From NCBI RefSeq assembly GCF_027923905.1, contig NZ_AP026966.1:5209001-5273000 (forward strand): a stretch of 64,000 bases of DNA, given 5' to 3'. Made by a program: the position numbers and the translations under genes. How positions within the stretch are numbered: position 1 is the first letter of the stretch; each line of letters starts with the position of its first letter. Origin of the DNA: Massilia varians (GTDB lineage Bacteria; Pseudomonadota; Gammaproteobacteria; Burkholderiales; Burkholderiaceae_D). A model generated the notes under the pieces. The model did not search any database. It was not told the DNA's origin and saw only the letters and a program-made list of their open reading frames with translations. Positions 44,001 to 53,450 of the stretch are shown here, one piece after another.

Positions 44001-44108
44001 GTAGGGTGGTCGGCTCTGCCGACCGCGCGTTCAACGTACCAGTGCATACCACGGAGCAGGCCAGGATACGTGATTTGAACGCGCGGACGGCGAAGCCGTC
44101 CACCCTAC
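44001..44108. repeat. Long inverted-repeat element, copy B
   Basis: Two 34-base arms (44001-44034 and 44075-44108, inverted) flank 40 bases. Each arm begins GTAGGGTGG, forms a short hairpin (GGTCGGC/GCCGACC on the left, GGACGGC/GCCGTCC on the right) and ends CCGCGCGTTCAA. A T:A pair in one arm is A:T in the other, again a compensatory change. The last 22 bases of the left arm are identical to the inner end of the right arm of copy A. It lies between garD and udh. Confidence 0.8.
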
Positions 44109-44125
44109 GGGCAACAATATGTATT

Positions 44126-45667
44126 TCAGGTCACCGGCGCAGGATTGAACAGCGCCAGCGCATTGTGCAGTTTCCAGTGTTCGGCCCAGGTCTTGCGCCC
44201 GCTGGCCACGTCGAGGATCAGGCGGAACAGCTCCCAGCCCACGTCCTCGATGGTCGCCTCGCCGCTGGCGATGCGCCCGGCGTTCACGTCCATCAGGTCG
44301 TGCCAGCGCTTTGCCAGCTCGGTGCGGGTGGCCACCTTGATGACCGGGACCGCCGCCAGGCCGTAAGGCGTGCCGCGGCCGGTGGTGAAGATGTGCACGT
44401 TCATGCCGGCCGCCATCTGCAGGGTGCCGCAAATGAAGTCGCTGGCCGGGGTGGCGGCGTAGATCAGGCCCTTCTGCTGCAGCTTCTCGCCCGGCGACAG
44501 CACGCCAGTGATCGCCGTGGTGCCCGACTTGACGATCGAGCCCATGGCCTTTTCCACGATGTTCGACAGGCCGCCCTTCTTGTTGCCGGGTGTGGTGTTG
44601 GCGCTACGGTCGACGCCGCCGCGCACCAGGTAATCGTCGTACCACTGCATCTCGCGCACCATCGCCTGGGCCACTTCCGGAGTGGCGGCGCGCGCGGTCA
44701 GCTGGTCGATACCGTCGCGTACCTCGGTGACCTCGGAGAACATCACGGCGGCGCCGGCACGCACCAGGAGGTCGGTGGCGAAACCGACGGCCGGGTTGGC
44801 GGTGACGCCCGAGAAGGCGTCGCTGCCGCCGCACTGCACGCCGACCACCAGGTCGGACGCCGGGCAAGTGACGCGCTGGCGGGCGTTGAGCAGCGCCAGG
44901 TGTTTCTCGGCGGTCTGCATCAGGTTGTCGATCATCGACATGAAGCCGACGTGCTGCTGGTCCTGCAAAGTGACGACCGAGGGTTCGGCGTTGCCGATCG
45001 GGATAGAGCCGGCCGGGAACAGACGCGCCGGCGGCAGCTTCTCGCAGCCCAGGCTGACGACCATGACGTGGTCGCCGAAATTCGGGTTCCTGGAGAGGTT
45101 GCGGATGGTCTTGATCGGGATCTCGGCGCCCGGGGCGTCGATCGCGACGCCGCAGCCGTACACGTGCTCGAGCGCGACCACGTCCTCGACGTTCGGGTAG
45201 CGCGGCAGCAGCTCTTCCTTGATGCGCTTGACCGCGTAGTCGATCACGCCCGAGACGCACTGCACGGTGCTGGTGATCGCCATGATGTTGCGGGTCCCGA
45301 CCGAGCCGTCCTTGTTGCGGTAGCCCTCGAAGGTATAGCCTTCGAGCGCTTCGCCGACCGGGCGCGCGTGGGTGCCGATCGGCAGGTCGTCGAGCGAGCG
45401 GGCGGCCGGCATGCGCAGCACGCGCTCCGACACCCAGCTGCCGCGCCGAATCGGGCCGTTGGCATAGCCGATCGTCACGCCGTAGCGGATGACCGGATCG
45501 CCGTCAGCCAAGTCCGCCAATGCCACCTTGTGCCCCTGCGGGACGCCTTCGACGAGCGTCAGGCCGTCCGGGAAAACGGTGCCCGCGGGCAGTCCGCCGT
45601 CGTTGACGACGATGGCGACGTTGTCGCTGGCCTGCATGCGGATTGTGCGCGGAACTTGGGTGTTCAT
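44126..45667 (-). CDS. garD: UxaA-family dehydratase, probably galactarate dehydratase
   Basis: The 513-residue protein joins an N-terminal SAF domain (residues about 10-90) to the UxaA/GarD catalytic domain. Seen are [48 protein letters not shown] and the C-terminal [24 protein letters not shown]. Family members dehydrate altronate or galactarate. Since the pathway enzymes present (Udh, KdgD, dioxovalerate dehydrogenase) need 5-keto-4-deoxyglucarate, galactarate is the likely substrate; altronate cannot be excluded from sequence alone. It is divergent from the GH105 operon, with two TTGGTC sites between them. Confidence 0.85.
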   Translation of the reverse strand: MNTQVPRTIRMQASDNVAIVVNDGGLPAGTVFPDGLTLVEGVPQGHKVALADLADGDPVIRYGVTIGYANGPIRRGSWVSERVLRMPAARSLDDLPIGTHARPVGEALEGYTFEGYRNKDGSVGTRNIMAITSTVQCVSGVIDYAVKRIKEELLPRYPNVEDVVALEHVYGCGVAIDAPGAEIPIKTIRNLSRNPNFGDHVMVVSLGCEKLPPARLFPAGSIPIGNAEPSVVTLQDQQHVGFMSMIDNLMQTAEKHLALLNARQRVTCPASDLVVGVQCGGSDAFSGVTANPAVGFATDLLVRAGAAVMFSEVTEVRDGIDQLTARAATPEVAQAMVREMQWYDDYLVRGGVDRSANTTPGNKKGGLSNIVEKAMGSIVKSGTTAITGVLSPGEKLQQKGLIYAATPASDFICGTLQMAAGMNVHIFTTGRGTPYGLAAVPVIKVATRTELAKRWHDLMDVNAGRIASGEATIEDVGWELFRLILDVASGRKTWAEHWKLHNALALFNPAPVT

Positions 45668-45745
45668 GATGGTAGTGCCTTGGTCGGTAGGTTCTTTTTC
45701 AGTATGCCATACAATTTCGGGCAGTGGCTAGTCCACATTGCTATT

Positions 45746-45778
45746 TTGGTCGGACCAAATTAGAATGGCCTGACCAAT
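45746..45778. promoter_or_regulatory. Paired TTGGTC-type operators between garD and GH105
   Basis: TTGGTCGGACCAA at 45746-45758 is a perfect 13-bp palindrome and TGGCCTGACCAA at 45767-45778 is a second, less perfect one. They lie between divergent transcription units, so one regulator could control both. Confidence 0.7.
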
Positions 45779-45832
45779 AAAGTAGTCACAAGTAGCTGGA
45801 CGTATAAGTCAGACAAATCCGACTGGAGACAT

Positions 45833-47248
45833 ATGAAGACGACCTTGATGGCAGCCTCGCTTGCCACCCTTCTTGGCTGCGCACTCGCCTGCGGCCCCGC
45901 CCTGGCCCAGGGTGGCCCCTACCGCAACACCGACAACAAGAACCTGCTGGACCATTCCGAAGGGTCTTACCCGGTGCCATACAAGAAGCCGGTGGTGGCG
46001 GAAGTAACAAGCCAGCTCAAGGCGATCCGCGGCTACATGGACCAGGCAACGCCGACCCGCATCGTCAACAGGAAGACCGGCGACCAGATCACCGACCTGA
46101 AGACCCCGAACGCCGACGCCATCTTCGAACCCAGCGCGGGCGACTACGGCATCCAGGTCTACGAGATGGGCGTGGTCCACTCGGGCCTGCTGAAGGCGGC
46201 CGAAGCGACCGGCGACCAGAGCTTCACGGCGATGAGCCAGCGCCACTTCCAGTTCTTCTCCCAGACCCTCCCCTATTTCCGCGCCCAGGAACGGAAGTTC
46301 CGCCTCGATCGGGCCAACAGCTTCGCGCGCTTCCTCGCCCCGCACTCGCTGGACGATTCCGGCTCGATGTGCGCCGCCCTGATCCGCGCGCGCCAGGCCA
46401 AGGTCGGCCCGGACCTCAAGCCCATGATCGACACCTGCAGCGACTGGGTGGTCAACAAGCAGTTCCGTTTGGATGACGGCACCATGGCGCGCAAGCGCCC
46501 GCAGGAAGTGTCGCTGTGGGGCGACGACATGTACATGAGCATCCCCCTGCTGGCCGAGATGGGCCGCATGACGGGCGAGCGCAAGTACTTCGACGATGCC
46601 GTCAACAACGTGATGGGCATGAGCAAGCGCCTGTTCAATCCGCAGAATGGCCTGTACGCCCACGGCTGGCACGCCAACCACCCGGACGCGCCGCGCTTCT
46701 ACTGGGCGCGCGCCAACGGCTGGGCGGTGCTGGCCATGTCCGACCTGCTCGACGTGCTGCCGAAGGACCACCCGGGCTATGCGCCGGTGCTGAACCAGCT
46801 GCGCGCCGCGATCAAGGGCATCGCCGAACTGCAATCGGGCACCGGCCTGTGGCACCAGATGATCGACCGGAACGATTCCTACCTCGAGACCTCGGCCAGC
46901 GCCATGTTCACCTACGTGATCGCGCACGCCGTCAACCAGGGCTGGGTCAGCCCCACCACCTACGGCTCGATCGCGCAGGCCGGCTGGGCCGGCCTGTCGA
47001 CCCGCATCACCCCCAAGGGTGAAGTCGAAGGCACCTGCGTCGGCACCACGCTCGCCGGCGACATGGTCTATTACTACAACCGCCCGACCAGCGTGCATGC
47101 GCTGCACGGCTACGGTCCGACGCTGCTGGCCGGCGCCGAGATCATCAAGATGATGAACAACCCGGCGATCGATATCCAGCACAAGGTGCGCACGTATCAT
47201 TACGTGCCCAAAGGGGGCAAGACCGACTACAACAAGCATCAGCAATGA
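45833..47248 (+). CDS. Exported GH105 unsaturated galacturonyl hydrolase
   Basis: The 471-residue protein has a signal peptide (residues 1-25, ending ALAQ) and an alpha/alpha-barrel with motifs of the GH105 (YteR/YesR) group: LWGDDMYMSIPLLAEMGR with the catalytic aspartate, FYWARANGWAVLAMSD, GLWHQMIDR and SYLETSASAMFTYVIAHAV. GH105 removes the unsaturated galacturonate that lyases leave at the non-reducing end of pectin fragments, which fits the PL1 lyase elsewhere in the window. It is first of a three-gene run; the next ATG overlaps its stop by four bases. Two TTGGTC operators precede it. Confidence 0.88.
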   Translation: MKTTLMAASLATLLGCALACGPALAQGGPYRNTDNKNLLDHSEGSYPVPYKKPVVAEVTSQLKAIRGYMDQATPTRIVNRKTGDQITDLKTPNADAIFEPSAGDYGIQVYEMGVVHSGLLKAAEATGDQSFTAMSQRHFQFFSQTLPYFRAQERKFRLDRANSFARFLAPHSLDDSGSMCAALIRARQAKVGPDLKPMIDTCSDWVVNKQFRLDDGTMARKRPQEVSLWGDDMYMSIPLLAEMGRMTGERKYFDDAVNNVMGMSKRLFNPQNGLYAHGWHANHPDAPRFYWARANGWAVLAMSDLLDVLPKDHPGYAPVLNQLRAAIKGIAELQSGTGLWHQMIDRNDSYLETSASAMFTYVIAHAVNQGWVSPTTYGSIAQAGWAGLSTRITPKGEVEGTCVGTTLAGDMVYYYNRPTSVHALHGYGPTLLAGAEIIKMMNNPAIDIQHKVRTYHYVPKGGKTDYNKHQQ

Positions 47249-48486
47249 TGCGTTCATCACCGAGCGAATCCATGAAACGACTGATCCTGAGCGCGGCATT
47301 GGCCGCATCGCTGAACGCCTACGCCGCCGAGAAACTGGCCGTCACCGTCCAGCACGACCTGTCCATCGCCCGCCCGTCCGAGACCATCTCGATCCCGTGG
47401 AGCGAGGTGAACGCGCTTCTTCCGGGCGCCCTGATCCAGAAGATCGCCGTGAAGGACGCCAAGGGCCGCGTGCTGCCCCACCAGGTGACCAACGTGGCGC
47501 CGCTGTCCAAGGATCCGGAGAACAAAGGGATCGCCTACGGCGAACTGCTGTTCCAGCACAGCTTTGCAGCGGGCGAGAAGAGCGCCAGCTTCACCGTCGA
47601 GAAGATCGACACGGTGGCGCCGGTATTCGCCCAGAAGGCCAACGCCCGCTACGTGCAGGAGCGCCTCGACGACTTCGCCTGGGAAAACGACAAGGTGGCG
47701 CACCGCACCTACGGCCCCGCACTGGCGGCGCCGTCGCCAGCCGGCATGAACAAGGAAGTCCTGGTGACGAGCGGCCTGGACCTGTGGTTCAAGCGGGTGC
47801 CGTATCCGATCATCGACCGCTGGTACAACAAGGGCCATGACCACTACCACACGGACCAGGGCGAGGGCATGGACATGTACCAGGTCGGCAAGTCGCGCGG
47901 CGCCGGCGGCACCGGCGTGTGGGACGGCAAGCAGCTCTACACCAGCGTCAACTACGCCTCCTGGAAGGTGCTGGCCAACGGCCCGGTGCGCGCGGTCTTC
48001 GAGCTGCACTACGCCGCCTGGGATGCGGCCGGCAAGCCGGTCAGCGAGACCAAGCGCTTCACCGTCGACGCCGGCCATTACCTCGACCGCATCGACTCCA
48101 CCTTCCAGTACGAGGGCAATGAGCCGATCACGGTGGCGGTGGGCCTGAACAAGAACCCGAGCGACAAGGGCCAGGACCCGGTCATCACGGTCAAGCGCGA
48201 AGGCCCGGTGCTGCTCCAGTGGATCGAGCAGAAGAGCAACGGCGCGTTCGGCACCGCCGTCGTGATCCCCGGCGCCGAAGGCTTCGCCGAGGACAAGCTG
48301 AACGAACTGATCCTGGCCAAGGCCGGTTCGGGCAAGCCGCTGCGCTACTATGCCGGCGGCGCCTGGAGCCGTGGCGGCGAGATCACCACGCTCGCCAAGT
48401 GGCAGCGCCTGGCGCAGGATACCGCGGCGCGCGACGGCAATCCGGTGCGCGTGATACTCGCAAACCCGGCCAAGTCGGGCAAGTGA
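47245..48486 (+). CDS. DUF4861-family exported protein
   Basis: The 413-residue protein starts either at ATG 47245 (overlapping the GH105 stop) or at ATG 47272, which gives a cleaner signal peptide MKRLILSAALAASLNAYA. The rest is beta-rich with TYGPALAAP, KRVPYPIIDRWYNKGHDHYHTDQGEGMDMYQVGKSRG region and RYYAGGAWSRGGEI, the pattern of DUF4861, a family repeatedly found in pectin and polysaccharide loci. No catalytic role has been settled to my knowledge. The His/Asp/Glu-rich stretch around residues 195-215 would be the obvious place for an active or metal site. It is tightly coupled between GH105 and GH28. Confidence 0.75.
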   Translation: MMRSSPSESMKRLILSAALAASLNAYAAEKLAVTVQHDLSIARPSETISIPWSEVNALLPGALIQKIAVKDAKGRVLPHQVTNVAPLSKDPENKGIAYGELLFQHSFAAGEKSASFTVEKIDTVAPVFAQKANARYVQERLDDFAWENDKVAHRTYGPALAAPSPAGMNKEVLVTSGLDLWFKRVPYPIIDRWYNKGHDHYHTDQGEGMDMYQVGKSRGAGGTGVWDGKQLYTSVNYASWKVLANGPVRAVFELHYAAWDAAGKPVSETKRFTVDAGHYLDRIDSTFQYEGNEPITVAVGLNKNPSDKGQDPVITVKREGPVLLQWIEQKSNGAFGTAVVIPGAEGFAEDKLNELILAKAGSGKPLRYYAGGAWSRGGEITTLAKWQRLAQDTAARDGNPVRVILANPAKSGK

Positions 48487-48487
48487 G

Positions 48488-50320
48488 ATGACGATGCGCT
48501 TCCAGCCCCGCCGCCGCGCCCTGCTGCGCACCGTTCCCGCCGCCGGCCTGCTGCTCGCCGGCGCGGGCTCAGGTTGCGCAGTCTCCACCCCTTCCGCCAA
48601 CAAGTCCGCCGGCGATCCATGGCAGCGCGCCGCCGACATCGCCGCGCGCTTCGCCACCCCGCTGCGCTTCCGCGAGGAAGACTTCCCGATCACCGCCTAT
48701 GGCGCCAGGCCCTGCGCGATGGTCGAGGTCAAGGCACAGACCGCCTCGCTCGTGAACGGCACCCTGCGCACTCCCGCCACAGGCTCGCCCGACGCCTATC
48801 CGGCGATCACGGCGGCCATCGCGGCCTGTCACGCCAAGGGCGGCGGCCGGTTCCTGATCCCGGCCGGCGACTGGTACTGCGCCGGGCCGATCGTGCTGCG
48901 CTCGAACGTGCACGTGCACCTGGCCGCGGGCGCCCGCGTGCATTTCTCCGCCAACCCGGAGCACTACGCGCGCCACGGCGAATTCGACTGCGGTGCCAAC
49001 GGCAAGCTGACCCTGTCGCGCTGGCAGGGCAACGACGTCCTGAATTACTCGCCGCTGGTCTATGCCTATAACCAGACCAATATCGCCCTCACCGGCGCCG
49101 ACTGGACCAGCATCCTGAACGGCCAGGGCGGCGTGCCCTTCGAGACCAAGCCAGACGAATGCTGGTGGGACTGGAAAGGCCGCGGCGTGCCTGCACGCAC
49201 CCGCACCGAGATCGCGCCGAACCCGGCCAACCAGCCGCTGGACAAGGTGGCGCCGAACCTGCCCGAGGCGCAGCGCGCCCTGATCCAGGGCGAAGGCTGG
49301 CAGACCGATTCGCGCTACCTGCCTGCCCTGTCGGAAGCCGGCGTGCCGGTGGCGCGCCGCGTGTTCGGCCATGGCCACTTCCTGCGCCCCTGCATGATCG
49401 AATTCATCGGCTGCAGCAAGGTGCTGCTGCAGGGCTACCAGGTGAATGCGGCGCCGTTCTGGCTGCACCACCCGGTGAACTGCCGCGACCTGCACATGCG
49501 CGGCGTGAACATGGAAAGCCTGGGCCCGAACAGCGACGGCTTCGACCCGGAAGCCTGCGACGGCGTGCTGGTGGAGGAATGCACCTTCAACAACGGCGAC
49601 GACTGCATCGCGATCAAGGCAGGCAAGAACCGCGACACGGGGTTCGGGCCGACGCGCAACATCGTGATCCAGCGCTGCATCATGAACAGCGGCCATGGCG
49701 GCGTGACCCTGGGCAGCGAAATGGCCGGCGGCATCGAGCACGTGTATGCGCAGCAGCTCGAGTTCCGTAACATGCACTGGGCCAGGAAGCCGCTGAACAC
49801 CGCGATCCGCCTGAAGACCAACATGAACCGGGGCGGCTTCCTGCGCCACCTGTACGTGCGCGACGTGACCCTGCCGAACGGCGTGCGGATCGAGCCGATG
49901 ATGTACAAGCCGCTGCCGGGCGCGAAGGAAATCACGGAGCCGGTGGCCTCGACCGCGGGTGCGATCATCACCATCGACTGCGACTACGTGCCGGGCGACG
50001 ACGCGGTGCGCATCCGGCCGCCGCAGGTGTCGGACATCGTCATCAGCGGCGTCCGTGCCGGCAACGTCGACACCGGCTCGGGCAGGTTCTCGTGCTATCA
50101 GGCCTTCGTGCTGCTGGGACCTGTGGCCTCCAGCTTCAACGGACCGGCCGGCACGCCGATCCTGCCGATCCAGCGCGTGCGCATCAGCGATTCGGACTTC
50201 GGCACCCCGAAGAACGGCGCCCAGCCCTGGTTCCTGCACAACGCCACCAGCATCACGCTCGACAAGGTCACGATCGGCGGCAAGCTCTACAACACGACCC
50301 TGTCTTCGCACAATCCCTAA
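48488..50320 (+). CDS. Exported GH28 polygalacturonase-family hydrolase, copy 2
   Basis: The 610-residue protein is a close paralogue of the GH28 at 34894. The N terminus is Tat-like (QPRRRALLRTVPAAG) and then has GAGSGC, a possible lipobox, so it may be a Tat-exported lipoprotein, unlike copy 1. Catalytic groups are intact: NSDGFDPEAC near residue 347, GDDCIAIKAGKN near 370, SGHGGVTLGSEM near 400 and RLKTNMNRGG near 440. It shares the insertion with WWDWKG. It starts one base after the DUF4861 stop and ends the GH105 operon. A membrane-attached version may act on imported oligomers in the periplasm. Confidence 0.9.
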   Translation: MTMRFQPRRRALLRTVPAAGLLLAGAGSGCAVSTPSANKSAGDPWQRAADIAARFATPLRFREEDFPITAYGARPCAMVEVKAQTASLVNGTLRTPATGSPDAYPAITAAIAACHAKGGGRFLIPAGDWYCAGPIVLRSNVHVHLAAGARVHFSANPEHYARHGEFDCGANGKLTLSRWQGNDVLNYSPLVYAYNQTNIALTGADWTSILNGQGGVPFETKPDECWWDWKGRGVPARTRTEIAPNPANQPLDKVAPNLPEAQRALIQGEGWQTDSRYLPALSEAGVPVARRVFGHGHFLRPCMIEFIGCSKVLLQGYQVNAAPFWLHHPVNCRDLHMRGVNMESLGPNSDGFDPEACDGVLVEECTFNNGDDCIAIKAGKNRDTGFGPTRNIVIQRCIMNSGHGGVTLGSEMAGGIEHVYAQQLEFRNMHWARKPLNTAIRLKTNMNRGGFLRHLYVRDVTLPNGVRIEPMMYKPLPGAKEITEPVASTAGAIITIDCDYVPGDDAVRIRPPQVSDIVISGVRAGNVDTGSGRFSCYQAFVLLGPVASSFNGPAGTPILPIQRVRISDSDFGTPKNGAQPWFLHNATSITLDKVTIGGKLYNTTLSSHNP

Positions 50321-50358
50321 TCTGAGAGAGGTCAGGCCACTTCATGTATTTATTTGAA

Positions 50359-50414
50359 TTGGCCTGACCAAAACTGTTAATATTGCCGTAAAATCTATAA
50401 ACTGGACTGACCAG
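50359..50414. promoter_or_regulatory. Two TTGGTC-type operators before the second receptor
   Basis: TTGGCCTGACCAA (50359-50371) matches the shared palindrome in reverse orientation, and CTGGACTGACCAG (50402-50414) is a diverged copy. They lie 30-85 bases before the receptor ATG. Confidence 0.6.
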
Positions 50415-50443
50415 ATAAAAGATAAAAACGCAATGGAGACAGC

Positions 50444-53371
50444 ATGAAACAACCCCCACGTGCCGCCTTACGCCAACTGACCCTGTGCCTGCTCGGCACT
50501 GCCTCGGTGTCGACCCTGTCCATCGGCGCCGCCTACGCCCAGGACACCGCGCAGATCCAGACGGTCCAGGTGACCGGCCTGCGCGCCTCGCTCGAGAGCG
50601 CGCTGAACGCCAAGCGCGAGGACAATGGCATCGTCGACGTGATCAAGGCCGAAGACATGGGCAAGTTCCCGGACACGAACCTAGCCGAGTCGCTGCAGCG
50701 CGTGCCAGGCGTGGTGATCGACCGTGACGCCGGCGAAGGCCGCAACATCACGGTGCGCGGACTGGGCCAGGACTTCACCCGCGTGCGCATCAACGGCATC
50801 GAGGGCCTGGCCACCACCGGCGGCACCGACAGCTCGGGCGGCACCAACCGCGGCCGCGGCTTCGACTTCAACGTGTTCGCCTCCGAACTGTTCAGCTCCC
50901 TTACGGTGCGCAAGAGTTCTTCGGCCGACGTCGACGAAGGCTCGCTCGGCGCCACCGTCGACCTGCAGACCCTGCGCCCCTTCGACCTGAAGGGCTTCAA
51001 CGCCACCATCGCGGCCAAGGGCAAGTACAATGACGGCTCCGAGAAGATCGACCCGCGCGTGGCCTTCATGCTGTCGAACACCTTCATGGACCGTACCCTC
51101 GGCGTGCTGGTCTCGGGTGCCTTTTCCAAGCGCCGCGTGCTGGAAGAAGGCTTTAGCACGGTGCGCTGGGATAACGGCCCCTCGTCGGGCGGCTGGTGCG
51201 CGCCGCAAGGCGTCGCCGCCAACCCGGCCAACTCCACCGCCACCACCTGCGGCCCCGCGGCCCAGGGTGTGCCGCGCCTGCCGGCCTCCAGCGCCGCCAC
51301 GCAGGCCTACAACGCCGCCAGCAGCGCCGGCAACTTCCACCCGCGCCTGCCCCGCTATGGCCGCCTGACCCACGACCAGGACCGCCTCGGCCTGACCGCC
51401 TCGGTGCAGTGGCGCCCGCAGCGCGGCACCCTGCTCACCTTCGACATGCTGTACTCGAAACTGGATGCGACGCGCCAGGAAGACTTCCTGCAGGCGATCT
51501 CGTTCAGCCGCAGCGCCGCCCAGGGCGGCAAGCCGCAGATGAGCGTGGTCGAAGCGCAGTACGCGCCGAACGGCGCGCTCCTGTATGGCCGCTACAACGG
51601 CGTGGACATCCGTTCGGAATCGCGCTTCGATGAACTGAACACCACCTTCAGCCAGCCGACCCTGACGCTGGAACACAAGATCAGCGACACCTGGAGCATG
51701 AGCGCCAAGCTCGGCCGCGCGAACTCGAAGTTCCGCAATCCGGTGCAGACCACGGTCACGCTGGACGCGCTGAACGTGAACGGCTACACCATCGACTTCC
51801 GCGGCAACGAGCGCCTGCCGGCGATCAGCTATCCCTTCGATCCGATGGCCGCCAACGGCGCGCTGGGCATCCTCGGCGTGCCGCAGGTCGCCAGCGGCAC
51901 CCAGCCGAATACGATTGCGAACACCACCACCAGCGAGATCCGCATCCGTCCGCAGGGCGCGACCAACGTCAACGACGTCGGCCAGTTCGACCTGGCCTGG
52001 GAAGCCAGCGAGCACCTCACGTTCAAGGGCGGCCTGAACCGCAAGAAGTACGCGTCGGACACCTACGAATTCCGCCGCGTGAACCAGAACGACACGATCT
52101 TCGCCCCAGCGGCAGGAACGACCGGCCTTACCACCACCGTCAGCGGCTTCGGCAAGGGCCTCGACATGCCGGCCGGGAACCCGACCGGCTGGGTGATCCC
52201 GAACCTGGGCGCCATCGCGGCCGCCTACGACATCTACTGCAACTGCATCAAGGCCGGTCCCGCCGGCGGTCCCGGTGACTTCACCCTGTCTTCGATCACC
52301 AACGGCAATGCGCGCGGCAACAACCGCACCGTCACCGAGCGCGACGACGGCTTCTACCTGATGGGCGAGTTCAAGTACGACCTCTGGGACATTCCCGTGC
52401 GCGGCAACGTCGGCGTGCGCCACGTGAAGACCGAACTGGAAGCGATCGGCTACCAGGCTGCCGGCGGCGGCACCGCGGTGAAGGTGAACCACGAGTCCAA
52501 GGACACCCTGCCCTCAATGAACATCGCGGCCAACCTGGCCCGCGACTTCATCGTGCGCTTCGGCGCGGCCAAGGTGATGACCCGTCCGCAGCTGGGCTTC
52601 CTGTCGCCGGGCGGCACCATCTCGACCACCGGCACGCTGACCATCAACACCGGCAACCCGCTGCTGAAACCCTTCCGCGCCAAGACCTTCGACTCGAGTT
52701 TCGAGTACTACTTCGGCAAGAACGCCTTTGTCGGCCTGGGCCTGTTCCAGAAGAACATCGACACCTATATCCAGTCGCTGCGCACCAATGTGGCCTTCCG
52801 CGAGACCGGCCTGCCGCTGTCGCTGCTGCCGGCGAACTTCAGCGGCGACGAGCAGTTCCAGGTGACGGCGCCGATCAACACCGATGGCGGCAAGCTGAAG
52901 GGCTTCGAGCTGAACTACCAGCAGCCGTTCACCTTCCTGCCAGGCTGGGGCCGCAACTTCGGCACGGTGCTGAACTACACCAGGGTGAGCTCGAAAATCG
53001 AGTATGCGGTCTCGCCGACCAGCAGCGAGCGCATCGTCGACGACCTGCTCAACCTGTCGCCGAAGTCCTGGAACGCGACCTTCTACTATGATGACGGCAA
53101 GTTCAGCGCGCGCGTCTCCGGCGCCAAGCGCTCGTCCTTCCTGACCCGCGTGCCGGGTCAGAACAACAACGACGTCGAGGGCAAGAACGAGACCTTCAAC
53201 GTGGACGTGTCGCTCTCGTACAAGTGGAACGAGCAGCTGGAATTCACGCTGGAAGGCGTCAACCTGACCAACGAGCCGAACGACCAGTTCATCAGCCGCG
53301 CGCGCAACAGCGTGGTGGTGAACAACGTGACCGGCCGCGAGTTTCTGGCCGGGTTGCGCTACAAGTTCTGA
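50444..53371 (+). CDS. TonB-dependent outer-membrane receptor, TonB-Xanth-Caul type
   Basis: The 975-residue receptor has a signal peptide (ending AAYAQD), then a plug with VQVTGLRASLESALNAKR, IVDVIKAEDMGKFPDTNLAE and VRGLGQDFTRVRINGI, the opening typical of the large Xanthomonas/Caulobacter carbohydrate receptors, and a barrel ending EFLAGLRYKF. It differs from the receptor at 31996, so the two probably take different pectin fragments. ATG 50444 has GGAGA upstream. It follows the second GH28 by 123 bases holding two operator-like sites, and ends at a strong terminator. Confidence 0.92.
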   Translation: MKQPPRAALRQLTLCLLGTASVSTLSIGAAYAQDTAQIQTVQVTGLRASLESALNAKREDNGIVDVIKAEDMGKFPDTNLAESLQRVPGVVIDRDAGEGRNITVRGLGQDFTRVRINGIEGLATTGGTDSSGGTNRGRGFDFNVFASELFSSLTVRKSSSADVDEGSLGATVDLQTLRPFDLKGFNATIAAKGKYNDGSEKIDPRVAFMLSNTFMDRTLGVLVSGAFSKRRVLEEGFSTVRWDNGPSSGGWCAPQGVAANPANSTATTCGPAAQGVPRLPASSAATQAYNAASSAGNFHPRLPRYGRLTHDQDRLGLTASVQWRPQRGTLLTFDMLYSKLDATRQEDFLQAISFSRSAAQGGKPQMSVVEAQYAPNGALLYGRYNGVDIRSESRFDELNTTFSQPTLTLEHKISDTWSMSAKLGRANSKFRNPVQTTVTLDALNVNGYTIDFRGNERLPAISYPFDPMAANGALGILGVPQVASGTQPNTIANTTTSEIRIRPQGATNVNDVGQFDLAWEASEHLTFKGGLNRKKYASDTYEFRRVNQNDTIFAPAAGTTGLTTTVSGFGKGLDMPAGNPTGWVIPNLGAIAAAYDIYCNCIKAGPAGGPGDFTLSSITNGNARGNNRTVTERDDGFYLMGEFKYDLWDIPVRGNVGVRHVKTELEAIGYQAAGGGTAVKVNHESKDTLPSMNIAANLARDFIVRFGAAKVMTRPQLGFLSPGGTISTTGTLTINTGNPLLKPFRAKTFDSSFEYYFGKNAFVGLGLFQKNIDTYIQSLRTNVAFRETGLPLSLLPANFSGDEQFQVTAPINTDGGKLKGFELNYQQPFTFLPGWGRNFGTVLNYTRVSSKIEYAVSPTSSERIVDDLLNLSPKSWNATFYYDDGKFSARVSGAKRSSFLTRVPGQNNNDVEGKNETFNVDVSLSYKWNEQLEFTLEGVNLTNEPNDQFISRARNSVVVNNVTGREFLAGLRYKF

Positions 53372-53399
53372 TACTTCCTCTCCTGACGGAATCCTTGAC

Positions 53400-53423
53400 A
53401 GCCCGCGCTTGCGCGGGCTTTTT
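53400..53423 (+). terminator. Rho-independent terminator of the second receptor gene
   Basis: AGCCCGCG and CGCGGGCT pair around CTTG and run into five T residues, 28 bases after the receptor stop. Confidence 0.85.
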
Positions 53424-53450
53424 CATGCCCGTTTCGAAAAAGATGGAGGC

